From contig CANQNN010000001.1 of the NCBI GenBank assembly GCA_947625205.1, forward strand, positions 124,001-188,000: 64,000 nucleotides of DNA, in the 5' to 3' direction. The translations under genes and the position numbers were made by a program. The notes beneath the pieces were generated by a model, which was not told where the DNA came from, did not search any database, and saw nothing but the letters and a program-made list of their open reading frames with translations. This document shows positions 26,171 to 34,044 of the stretch, in pieces. This stretch comes from an uncultured Lachnospiraceae bacterium (GTDB lineage Bacteria; Bacillota; Clostridia; Lachnospirales; Lachnospiraceae). Numbering within the stretch: the first letter of the stretch is position 1; each line of letters begins with the position of its first letter.

Positions 26171-27214
26171 ATGGAAGATAAAAAAATGACGATAGACGAT
26201 ATCGCGCGGGCGCTTGGCGTGTCCAAGACCACTGTGTCCAGGGCTATGTCCGGTAAGGGAAGGATCGGTGAAGCCACACGGAAGAAAGTGTTAGACTATA
26301 TAGCGGAGCATAACTACAGTCCCAATGTCATTGCCAAAGGACTGGCGCAGAGCAAAACCTATAATATCGGCATGGTGCTGCCGGGGGACTATCATATTGC
26401 GGAGCTGCCTTTCTTTCAGAAGTGTATGCTTGGGATCAGCCGGGAGGCGGCGGCGGCGGGATACGATGTTCTGGTTTCTATGGTGACTAGGGAGGACATC
26501 TCGCAGCTTGAGCGTGCGGTGGCAAACAGAAAAACCGATGGGGTGATCCTCACCCGGACGATGGTGGACGATGCGCCCGTGAAGCTTCTGAAGGACAGCG
26601 GAGTGCCCTTTGTGGCGGTTGGAAGTACAGAGGATGATGCGGTCGTGCAGATCGATAATGACCACCTGAATGCGTGCAAGGAGCTGACGGCAGGAATTTT
26701 GGCGCAGGGGTTTAGAAAAATAGCGCTGATCGGCGGGGATATGAATCTGATGGTTACGGGGATGCGGCTGCGAGGCTTTAAGACTGCCCTGGCGGACATA
26801 AACGGAAGAGCGGGCGGCGGCGGACCGGACAGCCCAAGACCGGACACCCGGCCGGTAAAGGATGACTGTATATGGCTGGGCGTTGAGGATTCCGGTGCGG
26901 TGGAGAAAATTATCGGACAGCTTCTTGCCGCCGGGACCGAATGTATTGTGTGTATGGACGATTATCTGTGCGGCCTTGTGCTTAACGCCCTGCAGCAAAG
27001 ACAGGTGGCGGTTCCCGAACAGGTGAAGGTGGCGTCCTTTTACGACAGTACCCTACTGGCAGACCGTATGATACCTGTCACTTCCATCCGTTTCGATGTG
27101 GAGGAGTTGGGCCGGAAAGCCTGCAGACAGCTTCTACGTATGATGGACGGAGAGGAGGTGGAGCGGCGCACGCTGCTTGGCTATGAGGTCTGTATGCGTC
27201 GGTCCACTGAGTAA
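26171..27214 (+). CDS. LacI-family transcriptional regulator
   Basis: A 347-residue repressor. The N-terminal LacI helix-turn-helix reads MTIDDIARALGVSKTTVSRAMSGKGRIG, with the hinge at about residue 50-60 (YSPNVIAKGLAQSKTYNIGMVLP), then a periplasmic-binding-protein-like sensor domain. One insertion is rich in Gly, Pro and Arg (NGRAGGGGPDSPRPDTRPVKD, around residue 217). The start at 26171 (MEDKKM) has AAAGGA seven bases upstream; the ATG at 26156 does not. It probably responds to a galactan-derived sugar, judging only from its neighbours. Confidence 0.88.
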   Translation: MEDKKMTIDDIARALGVSKTTVSRAMSGKGRIGEATRKKVLDYIAEHNYSPNVIAKGLAQSKTYNIGMVLPGDYHIAELPFFQKCMLGISREAAAAGYDVLVSMVTREDISQLERAVANRKTDGVILTRTMVDDAPVKLLKDSGVPFVAVGSTEDDAVVQIDNDHLNACKELTAGILAQGFRKIALIGGDMNLMVTGMRLRGFKTALADINGRAGGGGPDSPRPDTRPVKDDCIWLGVEDSGAVEKIIGQLLAAGTECIVCMDDYLCGLVLNALQQRQVAVPEQVKVASFYDSTLLADRMIPVTSIRFDVEELGRKACRQLLRMMDGEEVERRTLLGYEVCMRRSTE

Positions 27215-27268
27215 ACGGTGGGGCGATATGCCGCCGGACCAATGCCGGATCAATGCAGCGGCTTTGCC

Positions 27269-27297
27269 TTGACAATTGGCGCGGCACAGGTTAGAAT
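27269..27297 (+). promoter_or_regulatory. Promoter of the ECF/kinase operon
   Basis: TTGACA at 27269-27274, a 17-nt spacer, and TAGAAT at 27292-27297. It implies a leader of about 240 nt before the ECF gene. Confidence 0.7.
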
Positions 27298-27303
27298 AAT
27301 GGA

Positions 27304-27520
27304 AACGGTCGGCAAGAAGCCGGCAGACGGGCGCCAAGCGCTTATGATTGCTGTAAAGTATTGCGATACGGCATGATGTCACGGATGTAAGAAGTCCGAT
27401 GCTCTTAAGAGCAGAGGTCGCGGAATGTTCTGAGGAGTCAGGGCGGACGCGGATAATAGATGGATCAACGTTATCAGGAAGGTAATCGTGCAGGAAAGAA
27501 TTCCGGCGGCTGCCTTTTTT
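27304..27520 (+). promoter_or_regulatory. Long structured leader of the ECF S component gene, class unknown
   Basis: This stretch fills the 332-bp gap after the LacI gene. Several local inverted repeats are visible (for example GTCGGC with GCCGGC, GCGC with GCGC, GCTCTT with AAGAGC, GGAA with TTCC), and it ends in a run of seven Ts followed by ATTTT near 27515-27526. The length and position suit a cis-regulatory RNA controlling vitamin or nucleoside uptake. I compared it by eye with TPP, FMN, cobalamin, SAM, lysine, THF, preQ1 and T-box cores and found no match. Confidence 0.4.
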
Positions 27521-27546
27521 TATTTTAATGTAAGACGGAGGTTATT

Positions 27547-28092
27547 ATGAAACAGACAAAAAAATTAGTTTTATCGGCGTTTTTCATGGCACTGGGAATC
27601 GTACTTCCCTTTCTGACAGGACAGATACAGCAGATCGGCAACATGCTGCTCCCGATGCATATTCCGGTGCTGCTGTGCGGATTTATCTGCGGTTGGCAGT
27701 ACGGGCTGGCGGTGGGGTTTGTAACGCCGCTTCTTAGAAGCGCCATGTTCGGGATGCCGCCCATTATGCCTACGGCAGCGGCTATGGCGGTGGAGCTGGC
27801 GGTGTATGGTCTTGTGGTCGGTATTTTACATGCCAGACTGCCCAAAAAGATCCCGTATTTATATGTAAGTCTGGCAGGCGCAATGATTGCGGGCAGAGTT
27901 GCGTGGGGGATCGTGAGCATAGCGCTGTATGGTATTGCCGGCAACAGCTTTTCATGGCAGATCTTTTTGGCGGGTGCATTTTTGAACGCTATCCCGGGCA
28001 TCATTCTGCAGCTTATCCTGATCCCTGCGATCATGATCGGTTTGAAGAAAGCCGGAGTGCTGGACGACTATGAGAAAAGCTATGCCGCGTAA
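27547..28092 (+). CDS. ECF transporter S component
   Basis: A 181-residue substrate-binding membrane subunit of an energy-coupling-factor importer. It has about five to six spans, beginning LVLSAFFMALGIVLPFLTGQI and MLLPMHIPVLLCGFICGW. The pattern GF(I)CGWQYGLAVGFVTPLLRS is typical of S components. It needs EcfA/EcfT encoded elsewhere. The substrate is not identifiable. The overlap with a P-loop kinase gene (23 bp) suggests that the imported compound is phosphorylated. AGACGGAGG precedes the ATG. Confidence 0.85.
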   Translation: MKQTKKLVLSAFFMALGIVLPFLTGQIQQIGNMLLPMHIPVLLCGFICGWQYGLAVGFVTPLLRSAMFGMPPIMPTAAAMAVELAVYGLVVGILHARLPKKIPYLYVSLAGAMIAGRVAWGIVSIALYGIAGNSFSWQIFLAGAFLNAIPGIILQLILIPAIMIGLKKAGVLDDYEKSYAA

Positions 28093-28747
28093 AGTGTGTG
28101 ATAAAACCTGTGACAAGGTATGCGATGAGATATGCGATAAGGCATGCGATAACGTATGCTGTGAGGCATTTGACAATGCGTTCGATAAGGTATGCGGCAT
28201 CATAGACGGCGCGCTGCAGAAAACAAAAATGACCGATCAAGTCAATATAGCGATAGACGGCATGTGCGGCGCCGGAAAGACCACGCTGGGCACGGCGCTT
28301 GCGAAAAAGTACGACTGCAATCTGTTCCATATGGATGATTATTTCTTAAGACCGGAGCAGCGCACGGCCAAACGTTATGCGGCGCCGGGCGGCAATGTGG
28401 ATTATGAAAGATTTCAGTCGGAGGTCCTCTGTCATTTGGCGGATGAGAACGGATTAAGCTGCCGCCCTTTCGACTGCAGCGCCATGTCGCTTGGAGAGCC
28501 GCGCCGGATGCCGTATAAAAGGCTGAATATCATTGAAGGAGCTTACAGCTGCCATCCGTATTTCGGAGATGTATATAGCCTGTGTTTCTTTGTTGAGATT
28601 TCCGGTGAAGAGCAGCGAAAGAGAATACTGGCGCGTAACGGCGCACAAATGTATAAGCGGTTTGCCGATGAGTGGATCCCGATGGAAAACCGGTATTTTG
28701 CCGCATATGGGATCGGCGGCCGGTGTATCAGAATATCGATGATGTAA
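28070..28747 (+). CDS. Uridine-kinase-like P-loop kinase with Cys-rich N-terminal repeats
   Basis: A 225-residue protein. Residues about 56-200 form a kinase of the uridine kinase/phosphoribulokinase type: Walker A GMCGAGKTT, FHMDDYFLRPEQRT, YERFQSEVL, a Glu-containing IIEGAYSCHP and a WIPMENRYF lid-end motif. Residues 9-43 are nine tetrapeptide repeats of the form x-C-D-K with eight cysteines, not a normal part of the family. The C-terminus after YFAAYGI is short and unusual. The frame starts inside the ECF gene; a start at Met54 (28229) would delete the repeats but has no ribosome site. Substrate unknown. Confidence 0.75.
   Translation: MRKAMPRKVCDKTCDKVCDEICDKACDNVCCEAFDNAFDKVCGIIDGALQKTKMTDQVNIAIDGMCGAGKTTLGTALAKKYDCNLFHMDDYFLRPEQRTAKRYAAPGGNVDYERFQSEVLCHLADENGLSCRPFDCSAMSLGEPRRMPYKRLNIIEGAYSCHPYFGDVYSLCFFVEISGEEQRKRILARNGAQMYKRFADEWIPMENRYFAAYGIGGRCIRISMM
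28094..28198 (+). repeat. 12-bp (4-codon) repeat encoding a CDK tetrapeptide array
   Basis: About nine imperfect 12-bp units (TGYGATAAGGYA type) run through the 5' end of the kinase frame. Cys or Phe falls at residues 10, 14, 18, 22, 26, 30, 34, 38 and 42. The period is exact through the tract, with no indels. Confidence 0.8.
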
Positions 28748-28782
28748 TGAAGATAGCGGCAGCAGGTACTTCCGGCAGATAC

Positions 28783-29187
28783 CTACAGCATGGACTCGAT
28801 CTTCTCTATAGCATCGCGGATCAGATCGCCGATGGGCGCTTCGGTGCACCCGGCCACATAATGATTGCAGCGGTTTACGGGGATCAGGACCTTGAATGCT
28901 TTGCTTGCGCCGATCGCTGTCGCGATGGCGGGAGTGATCTCGCCGAGCAGCGCGTTGGCAAAAACAATGCCGATCGGGCCTGCGATAATATCTGAGTCGG
29001 CAGCGTTGACGATCACGGCATTGTCGCCGGTGGCGCCGTAATCTGCGCCGGCTTTCAGCATTGCCGCAGTCGCGATGCTGTTTGTGCCGATAGCGTACAG
29101 CTCCAGATCGCTGTGCCGCTTCTTAAGCTGTTCTATCACCGTCTTGCCGATGCGTCCGCCCTGTCCGTCGATGATCGTGATCTTCAT
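28783..29187 (-). CDS. DUF3842 family protein
   Basis: A 134-residue cytosolic protein beginning MKITIIDGQGGRIGKTVIEQLKK, a dinucleotide-binding-like N-terminus. AIGTNSIATAAMLKAGADYGATGDNAVIVNA and a C-terminal NHYVAGCTEAP follow. This fits the DUF3842 family, which has no known function. The ribosome site GGAGGG precedes the ATG on the minus strand, and a promoter lies at 29248-29276. It is convergent with the kinase gene. Confidence 0.8.
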   Translation of the reverse strand: MKITIIDGQGGRIGKTVIEQLKKRHSDLELYAIGTNSIATAAMLKAGADYGATGDNAVIVNAADSDIIAGPIGIVFANALLGEITPAIATAIGASKAFKVLIPVNRCNHYVAGCTEAPIGDLIRDAIEKIESML

Positions 29188-29247
29188 ATCGTTTATGCCC
29201 TCCGGAATAATTTGTTGATCTGCCGTATTCTCTGATGTCAGTACTGT

Positions 29248-29276
29248 ATAATATGACTTCTGCGCTTATTATACAA
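29248..29276 (-). promoter_or_regulatory. Promoter of the DUF3842 gene
   Basis: On the minus strand TTGTAT, a 17-nt spacer and TATTAT. The boxes also form an inverted repeat (GTATAAT and ATTATAC), so an operator role is possible. Confidence 0.55.
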
Positions 29277-29414
29277 TACCGGTGGACTGATGCGCAAGAA
29301 CCGGCGGTGCATTGCGTCAGGCAGCTTCTTTATCCGGCAGATATTTTCGTATGTCGGCGACCCGTTGTACAAAACATCCAATTTCTTATCCACCAATCTG
29401 TATAATATTCCGAA

Positions 29415-29444
29415 TTGACAAATCCCGTATATGTTTGTTATTTT
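29415..29444 (+). promoter_or_regulatory. Promoter of the DUF3863-like gene
   Basis: TTGACA at 29415-29420 and TATTTT at 29439-29444 with an 18-nt spacer. The rest of the 29188-29507 gap shows no coding or RNA signal apart from the divergent DUF3842 promoter. Confidence 0.5.
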
Positions 29445-29507
29445 AAAACTATGAACAACCGATTGCGCAACAGTAAAACAGAGGGTTGAACAGTGGAGGG
29501 AGGCAGC

Positions 29508-31346
29508 ATGGATAAATTTATTGTAAATATCATTCATCGTCCGGAGATGGTTCCCGAATATGCCGAAAAAATAACCGGACACGGCAAAGAGGAAGACATC
29601 GGGAGAAAGGAGCTTTTGACAGAGTCGCTGGACATCTTTAAGACGCAGCAGGCAATTGCGCATAAGAACGGCTTAAAGACGACGATACAGATGACATATG
29701 CGTCACTTTTTAACGATGAGGCGGTGGAGCTGGCGAAGGCTGACCATGAGAAATACGGCGACGAGATCGCTCTGACCCTGTTAGGGCTTCCGTGCGAGGA
29801 GTTTCGGGCAAAATATAAGACAAAGGATTTCTGTATCTGGATGTTTTCAATGGAAGACAAAAAGTCCATCGTAGACGATGTGTTCGGCAAATTCCACGAC
29901 AGGTTCGGGTTCTATCCGGAATCCACAGGCTCCTACTATCTGGATGCGGCTTTAGTCAATTATATCAAAGAAAAATATCCTATGGTGAAATGTGCCGTGG
30001 CCACATGCTGGGAGGAAGGACCGAAGGCATATCACACCTGCAACAACTCCTGGTATACATTTATGGACGGCGGCCCGTGGGCTCCCTGGATCCCCAGTAA
30101 GCAGAACGTACACGCGCCTGCCGCGAATGAGGAAGAGGACAGCGGTATCGTGGCGATCCCGCACCTGTCCCGTGACCTGCTTGCGTGCTATGACGGCAAC
30201 GGTTCTAATTTCGGGACGCATCCGCAGAACGTACTGCGCAGTATGAGCTATGATACAGAGACATGGGAATATCCGTATCTGTACAACCTGATCGACCAGT
30301 ACCGCGATCTTGCAAAGTACAATAACGGTTACGCCTATAATATGATGTTCGTGGGCCCCGGCTGGATGAACAAGATGGGACGCTGGGAAGCTCCCTATGA
30401 GCTGCTGCTCAAATCTTACGAGGACGGTATGGCATATTACGGCCAGCTTAAGAAGGAAGGTCTGCTGGACGATATGACGATGGCTGAGTTTGCAGATTAT
30501 TTCCGTCAGAAGAAAACGCTCACGGAGCCGGAATGTGCGCTGTGGAGAGATATTCTGTACGGCTCGCAGAAGCAGCTTTTCTGGTACTGCGACCCTTACA
30601 TGAGAGTCTGCGCCAATATGGACCAGGGCGGCGCGATCGTGGATCTGCGTCCCTATGTGGCCAAGCTGGACTGGCCGGTAGGTATCGGCACCAAACATGT
30701 GACAGACGCTTCCTATCCTTTTCTGATCCAGGAAAAATACAGGGCGGGATATTTTACGCATTATGCCGGCGAAGGTACGGTAAGAAGTGCAAAGCTCACC
30801 CATAACGGCGAGGAAGTGGATCTGTGCCTGTGCAGGACCAAGGCGCACTTCTCACAGGAGGGCAGGACCAGAATACTGACGCTTGATCCCGTGGATATCG
30901 TCTTCTATGACCTGACGGTCAAGCTGCAGACGAAAATGTACTTTGAGGAGGGCAGCTCCCGCATCAGGATCGACAGGCATATTCTTGAGATGAGCGATCC
31001 GGACGCAGATGTGGAGATCAATGAATATATGGTCGCGTGCTACGGAACAACGGAGTATTCCGAGGATATGACAGGAATTGAACTGTCGGTGACAGACGGC
31101 GCGCATACGGAGAAGATCGACTATGCGTACAAGTGCCGCGAGGCGCAGCTTACAGGCGCAACCGAGGCCGTTGCAACCGTACCGCAGATCAGTACAAGAG
31201 TTTCTTTAAGCTGCGAAAAGAAGGAGGCGGCCGGTTACATTAAAGAGGGCTATGCGTTCTCGCCGATGTTCACGTTAGGTTACACGACAAAGTTAAAGGA
31301 TAAGGAGGTATTTACGACATGGCTCAATCTGGCAAAGGCAAATTAA
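29508..31346 (+). CDS. Large uncharacterised protein, DUF3863-like; possible carbohydrate-active enzyme
   Basis: A 612-residue cytosolic protein with no signal peptide. The N-terminal half (residues 1 to about 370) has the order of a polysaccharide-deacetylase/glycosidase-type barrel: IIHRPEMVPEYAEKIT, FGFYPESTGSYYLD, CWEEGPKAYHTCNNSW, DGGPWAPWIPSK, IAIPHLSRDL and FVGPGWMNKMGRW. The C-terminal half is beta-rich (TLDPVDIVFYDLTVKLQTKMYFEE). It recalls the DUF3863/DUF3864 proteins, but I name the family from memory. The start at 29508 follows GGAGGGAGG; an in-frame GTG overlaps that site. The end overlaps a zinc-ribbon gene by 28 bp, and a galactanase follows. Confidence 0.6.
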   Translation: MDKFIVNIIHRPEMVPEYAEKITGHGKEEDIGRKELLTESLDIFKTQQAIAHKNGLKTTIQMTYASLFNDEAVELAKADHEKYGDEIALTLLGLPCEEFRAKYKTKDFCIWMFSMEDKKSIVDDVFGKFHDRFGFYPESTGSYYLDAALVNYIKEKYPMVKCAVATCWEEGPKAYHTCNNSWYTFMDGGPWAPWIPSKQNVHAPAANEEEDSGIVAIPHLSRDLLACYDGNGSNFGTHPQNVLRSMSYDTETWEYPYLYNLIDQYRDLAKYNNGYAYNMMFVGPGWMNKMGRWEAPYELLLKSYEDGMAYYGQLKKEGLLDDMTMAEFADYFRQKKTLTEPECALWRDILYGSQKQLFWYCDPYMRVCANMDQGGAIVDLRPYVAKLDWPVGIGTKHVTDASYPFLIQEKYRAGYFTHYAGEGTVRSAKLTHNGEEVDLCLCRTKAHFSQEGRTRILTLDPVDIVFYDLTVKLQTKMYFEEGSSRIRIDRHILEMSDPDADVEINEYMVACYGTTEYSEDMTGIELSVTDGAHTEKIDYAYKCREAQLTGATEAVATVPQISTRVSLSCEKKEAAGYIKEGYAFSPMFTLGYTTKLKDKEVFTTWLNLAKAN

Positions 31347-31537
31347 ATTACAGGTGTCCCTCCTGCTTCATGAGAGATCTGGATATTGATATGTTTTACG
31401 ATAAGGACAGGAAAGAATACTACTGCATCCGCTGTCAGTATGTCGGCACGCAGGAGGATGTGCTTGAGAAAAATGAGCTGGTGCGTTTTAGGTATAAGGA
31501 TGCGATGAAGCGGTTTACGAAGTTTGATTTCGATTAG
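31319..31537 (+). CDS. Small zinc-ribbon protein
   Basis: A 72-residue basic protein with two knuckles, CPSC (residues 13-16) and CIRC (about 37-40), separated by a charged beta hairpin. It has an acidic-aromatic tail (RFTKFDFD). The gene starts inside the 3' end of the DUF3863-like gene (GATAAGGAGG serves as ribosome site) and ends 43 bp before the GH53 gene. It may be a cofactor or RNA-binding adaptor; function not known. Confidence 0.75.
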   Translation: MAQSGKGKLNYRCPSCFMRDLDIDMFYDKDRKEYYCIRCQYVGTQEDVLEKNELVRFRYKDAMKRFTKFDFD

Positions 31538-31580
31538 GGCAGTCTGGCTGTGTGCCCTGCAGATTTAAGAGGATGAAACC

Positions 31581-32681
31581 ATGAAATTCTACAAAGGCAT
31601 GGACGTTTCCACGCTTCTTGAAGTGGAGAAATGCGGCGGCAGATTTTATGACCGCGGTGAAGAAAAAGATGCTTTGGACATACTGCAAAGCTACGGTGTC
31701 AATGCGGTGCGGCTGCGCCTGTGGAACGATCCGTATTCGGAACAGGGCGAGCCGTATGGGGCGGGCACAAACGACCTGCCAACCACGATAGCTCTGGCAA
31801 AGCGCGCCAAGGCGCATAAGATGGATGTGCTGCTGAATCTGCATTACAGTGATTTCTGGGCGGATCCGGGCAAACAGCGGGTGCCCAAGGCGTGGCGGGG
31901 GATGGATGCGGCGCAGCTTGCCGATGCGGTTTACTCCTATACGGGGGACGTGCTTCTTGCCATGAAAGAGGCGGGTGCTTATCCCGACCTGATCCAGATC
32001 GGCAACGAACTGACAAACGGAATGCTGTGGCCTCTTGGTAAAATGCCCAATTATGATAATCTGGCCCGGTTCATCAGCGCGGGCATAAGCGCGGTGCGCG
32101 CGGTCGATGTGGATATGCCGGTCATGATCCACCTGGACAACGGCGGCAACAACGCCATGTACAGGGACTGGTTCGATCATTATATGGAGCGGGGCGAGGA
32201 TTTTCAGATCATCGGATTGTCCTATTATCCGTTCTGGCACGGATCACTCGCCGATCTGCAGAACAATATGAACGATCTGGCGGCGCGCTACGGCAAGGAG
32301 CTGGTGATCGCGGAAGTTTCGATGGGATACACGATGGACGACTATGCCGAATATGAAAAGCTTGCACCCGATAAGCGTAAAGGGTATGCAACCAGGCCTG
32401 AGCTTACAGAAAAATTGCCGTTTCCCATGACGAGACAGGGGCAGTGCGATTTTATGAAAGCGGTCTTTGAGGTGATGGAAGGCGTGCCGGACAATAAGTG
32501 CAGAGGCTTCTTTTACTGGGAACCCGCGTGGATTCCCGTGCCCGGTTCCGGCTGGGCTTCTGAGGCGGCGCTCCCTTATATAGAAGAAAAAGGTCCCGGC
32601 GGTAACGAGTGGGCGAACCAGGCGCTGTTTGATTATGACGGCAACGCGCTGCCTGCGCTTGCGGTCATCAGGGATTCTTGA
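31581..32681 (+). CDS. Intracellular GH53 endo-beta-1,4-galactanase
   Basis: A 366-residue single-domain GH53 without signal peptide, so it probably acts on imported galacto-oligosaccharides. It keeps FYKGMDVSTLLEVE, LRLWNDPYSEQGEPYGAGTNDL, NLHYSDFWADPGKQRVPKAW, the acid/base Glu in QIGNELTNGM (residue 143), GLSYYPFWHGS, the nucleophile Glu in VIAEVSMGYT (residue 245), and FFYWEPAWIPVPGSGWAS. The downstream neighbour is a convergent LacI gene. Confidence 0.93.
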   Translation: MKFYKGMDVSTLLEVEKCGGRFYDRGEEKDALDILQSYGVNAVRLRLWNDPYSEQGEPYGAGTNDLPTTIALAKRAKAHKMDVLLNLHYSDFWADPGKQRVPKAWRGMDAAQLADAVYSYTGDVLLAMKEAGAYPDLIQIGNELTNGMLWPLGKMPNYDNLARFISAGISAVRAVDVDMPVMIHLDNGGNNAMYRDWFDHYMERGEDFQIIGLSYYPFWHGSLADLQNNMNDLAARYGKELVIAEVSMGYTMDDYAEYEKLAPDKRKGYATRPELTEKLPFPMTRQGQCDFMKAVFEVMEGVPDNKCRGFFYWEPAWIPVPGSGWASEAALPYIEEKGPGGNEWANQALFDYDGNALPALAVIRDS

Positions 32682-32738
32682 TTGCTGTCGGCGCGCGGCT
32701 TGCCGGCGCTCACAATGCCGGCACTTAGGATGTTGCGT

Positions 32739-33737
32739 TTATGGCGTGGGCAGCGGCCCCGTGGAGCCGCGCACGATTAGCTCGGGACGCAGAAGAGTCC
32801 TGCTGATGGACACATGATTAATCAGGGAGTTCAGCGTATAGAAACCGCATTTTCCCAGAGCAATACGGTCCTGGCGGATCGTGGTGAGAGGCGGATTCAA
32901 CTTGGCTGAGACGGGGATATCGTCAAAGCCTATGACGCTGACGTCCCCCGGAATGTGCAGCCCGAGGCGGGTGCATTCAGCGATGACGCCGGATGCGATC
33001 AGGTCGTTGCCACACAGAAACGCGGTGATTCCCATAGAAAGCAGTTTGTCCACATGGGGTTTGGCGGCGTCCGTCACAAAATAGCCGTATGGCATGGTAT
33101 CTTCGCTGAAAGGAAGACCGTGGGCGGTCATGCTGTCGATGTAAGCCTGCCGTCGCTGGTCGGAGATCATGGAGCCCTGGGAGCCGTTGATCAGACCGAT
33201 GCGGCTGTGGCCGAGATTCATCAGATGGACGATCGCATCGTCTATGCCCTCGAAGCTGTCCGTCCCTATATAGCCGACGGAAGGGTTTTTCTTAATGTAG
33301 TTATCCAGCAGAACGGTGGGAATTGATGCGGAACAGAACTGTTCCATCCATTCGTCCTGCAGGGCAAAGCCGAGAAGAAAAGCGCCTACATATCCGTTTT
33401 TTAACATATAGGTATCATATTTCTCCGTGGACTGGAGAAGCGGAGTGACCGGCATGACCGATACGTCAAAGCTTTCGCGGTAAGCGCTCTGGCGAAAACC
33501 GAGTATGATATCGTAACCGAACTGGTCGGGGGTCTCGTACTCCATGTTTTCCACAAAGATACAGAGCCTTCGCTGTACCCTGCCGCGCATCTGTTTGGTG
33601 GTGTAGCCCAGTTCTACGGCAGTGTCCAGAACGGTCTGGCGCAGAGATTCGCTGATATCGCTGGCGCCGTTTAATCCCTTTGACACCGTGCTGACAGATA
33701 TGCCGAGCCGGTCGGCGATGTCTTTGATCGTAGCCAT
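32739..33737 (-). CDS. LacI-family transcriptional regulator (divergent from the sugar importer)
   Basis: A 332-residue repressor: HTH MATIKDIADRLGISVSTVSKGLNGASDISESLRQ, hinge LGYTTKQMRG, and a sugar-sensing domain ending with the typical PPLTTIRQDRIALGKCGFYTLNSLI and LRPELIVRGST. It is transcribed away from the ABC importer operon. The 506-bp shared region holds a perfect 26-bp palindrome (33881-33906) and the importer promoter, so it very probably regulates that operon. Confidence 0.92.
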   Translation of the reverse strand: MATIKDIADRLGISVSTVSKGLNGASDISESLRQTVLDTAVELGYTTKQMRGRVQRRLCIFVENMEYETPDQFGYDIILGFRQSAYRESFDVSVMPVTPLLQSTEKYDTYMLKNGYVGAFLLGFALQDEWMEQFCSASIPTVLLDNYIKKNPSVGYIGTDSFEGIDDAIVHLMNLGHSRIGLINGSQGSMISDQRRQAYIDSMTAHGLPFSEDTMPYGYFVTDAAKPHVDKLLSMGITAFLCGNDLIASGVIAECTRLGLHIPGDVSVIGFDDIPVSAKLNPPLTTIRQDRIALGKCGFYTLNSLINHVSISRTLLRPELIVRGSTGPLPTP

Positions 33738-33880
33738 AATAACCTCCGGTATAGTATATATTATATTTAGTATATATTTAGCAGATATTATATATGGATC
33801 GCATATACGTAAGTAGAAATACAGACAGTATACAAACTAAGAATAGAAGAAAAACAGACGGAATGCAAGAGAATCAGCTT

Positions 33881-33906
33881 AAATTTGCGAAAATTTTCGC
33901 AAATTT
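33881..33906. promoter_or_regulatory. Perfect 26-bp palindrome, likely LacI-type operator
   Basis: Each half-site is AAATTTGCGAAAA, and the two halves are exact reverse complements meeting at 33893/33894. It lies between the divergent LacI gene and the importer promoter, 76 bp upstream of its -35 box. The perfect symmetry over 26 bp is far beyond chance in this composition. LacI-family operators usually have a central CG, which is absent here (centre AATT), so the cognate protein is inferred. Confidence 0.7.
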
Positions 33907-33981
33907 GTTAAAAACCCACAAAACAGAGGATTTGTTTCAGTGCAAAATGGAAAAATATACCTCAAAAAAACGATTTCCGTA

Positions 33982-34010
33982 TTGACAAAGTGAATGACGG
34001 GTGATACATT
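33982..34010 (+). promoter_or_regulatory. Promoter of the sugar ABC importer operon
   Basis: TTGACA at 33982-33987, a 17-nt spacer, and TACATT at 34005-34010. It gives a leader of about 225 nt before the binding-protein gene. The AT-rich sequence from 33738 to 33880 shows no gene. Confidence 0.75.
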
Positions 34011-34044
34011 AAATGTAAAGTACGAAATTTTCCGAAAATAATTT

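Noticed and set aside
28680-28782. Frameshift at the 3' end of the P-loop kinase gene
   Set aside because: The tail after YFAAYGI looks unusual and other frames stay open (RPVYQNIDDVMK), but none restores a clear family C-terminus, so a frameshift cannot be claimed.
29952-30848. Minus-strand open frame of 298 codons opposite the DUF3863-like gene
   Set aside because: The forward frame has a strong ribosome site, a promoter and coherent domain motifs; the antisense product is His/Arg-rich without motifs.
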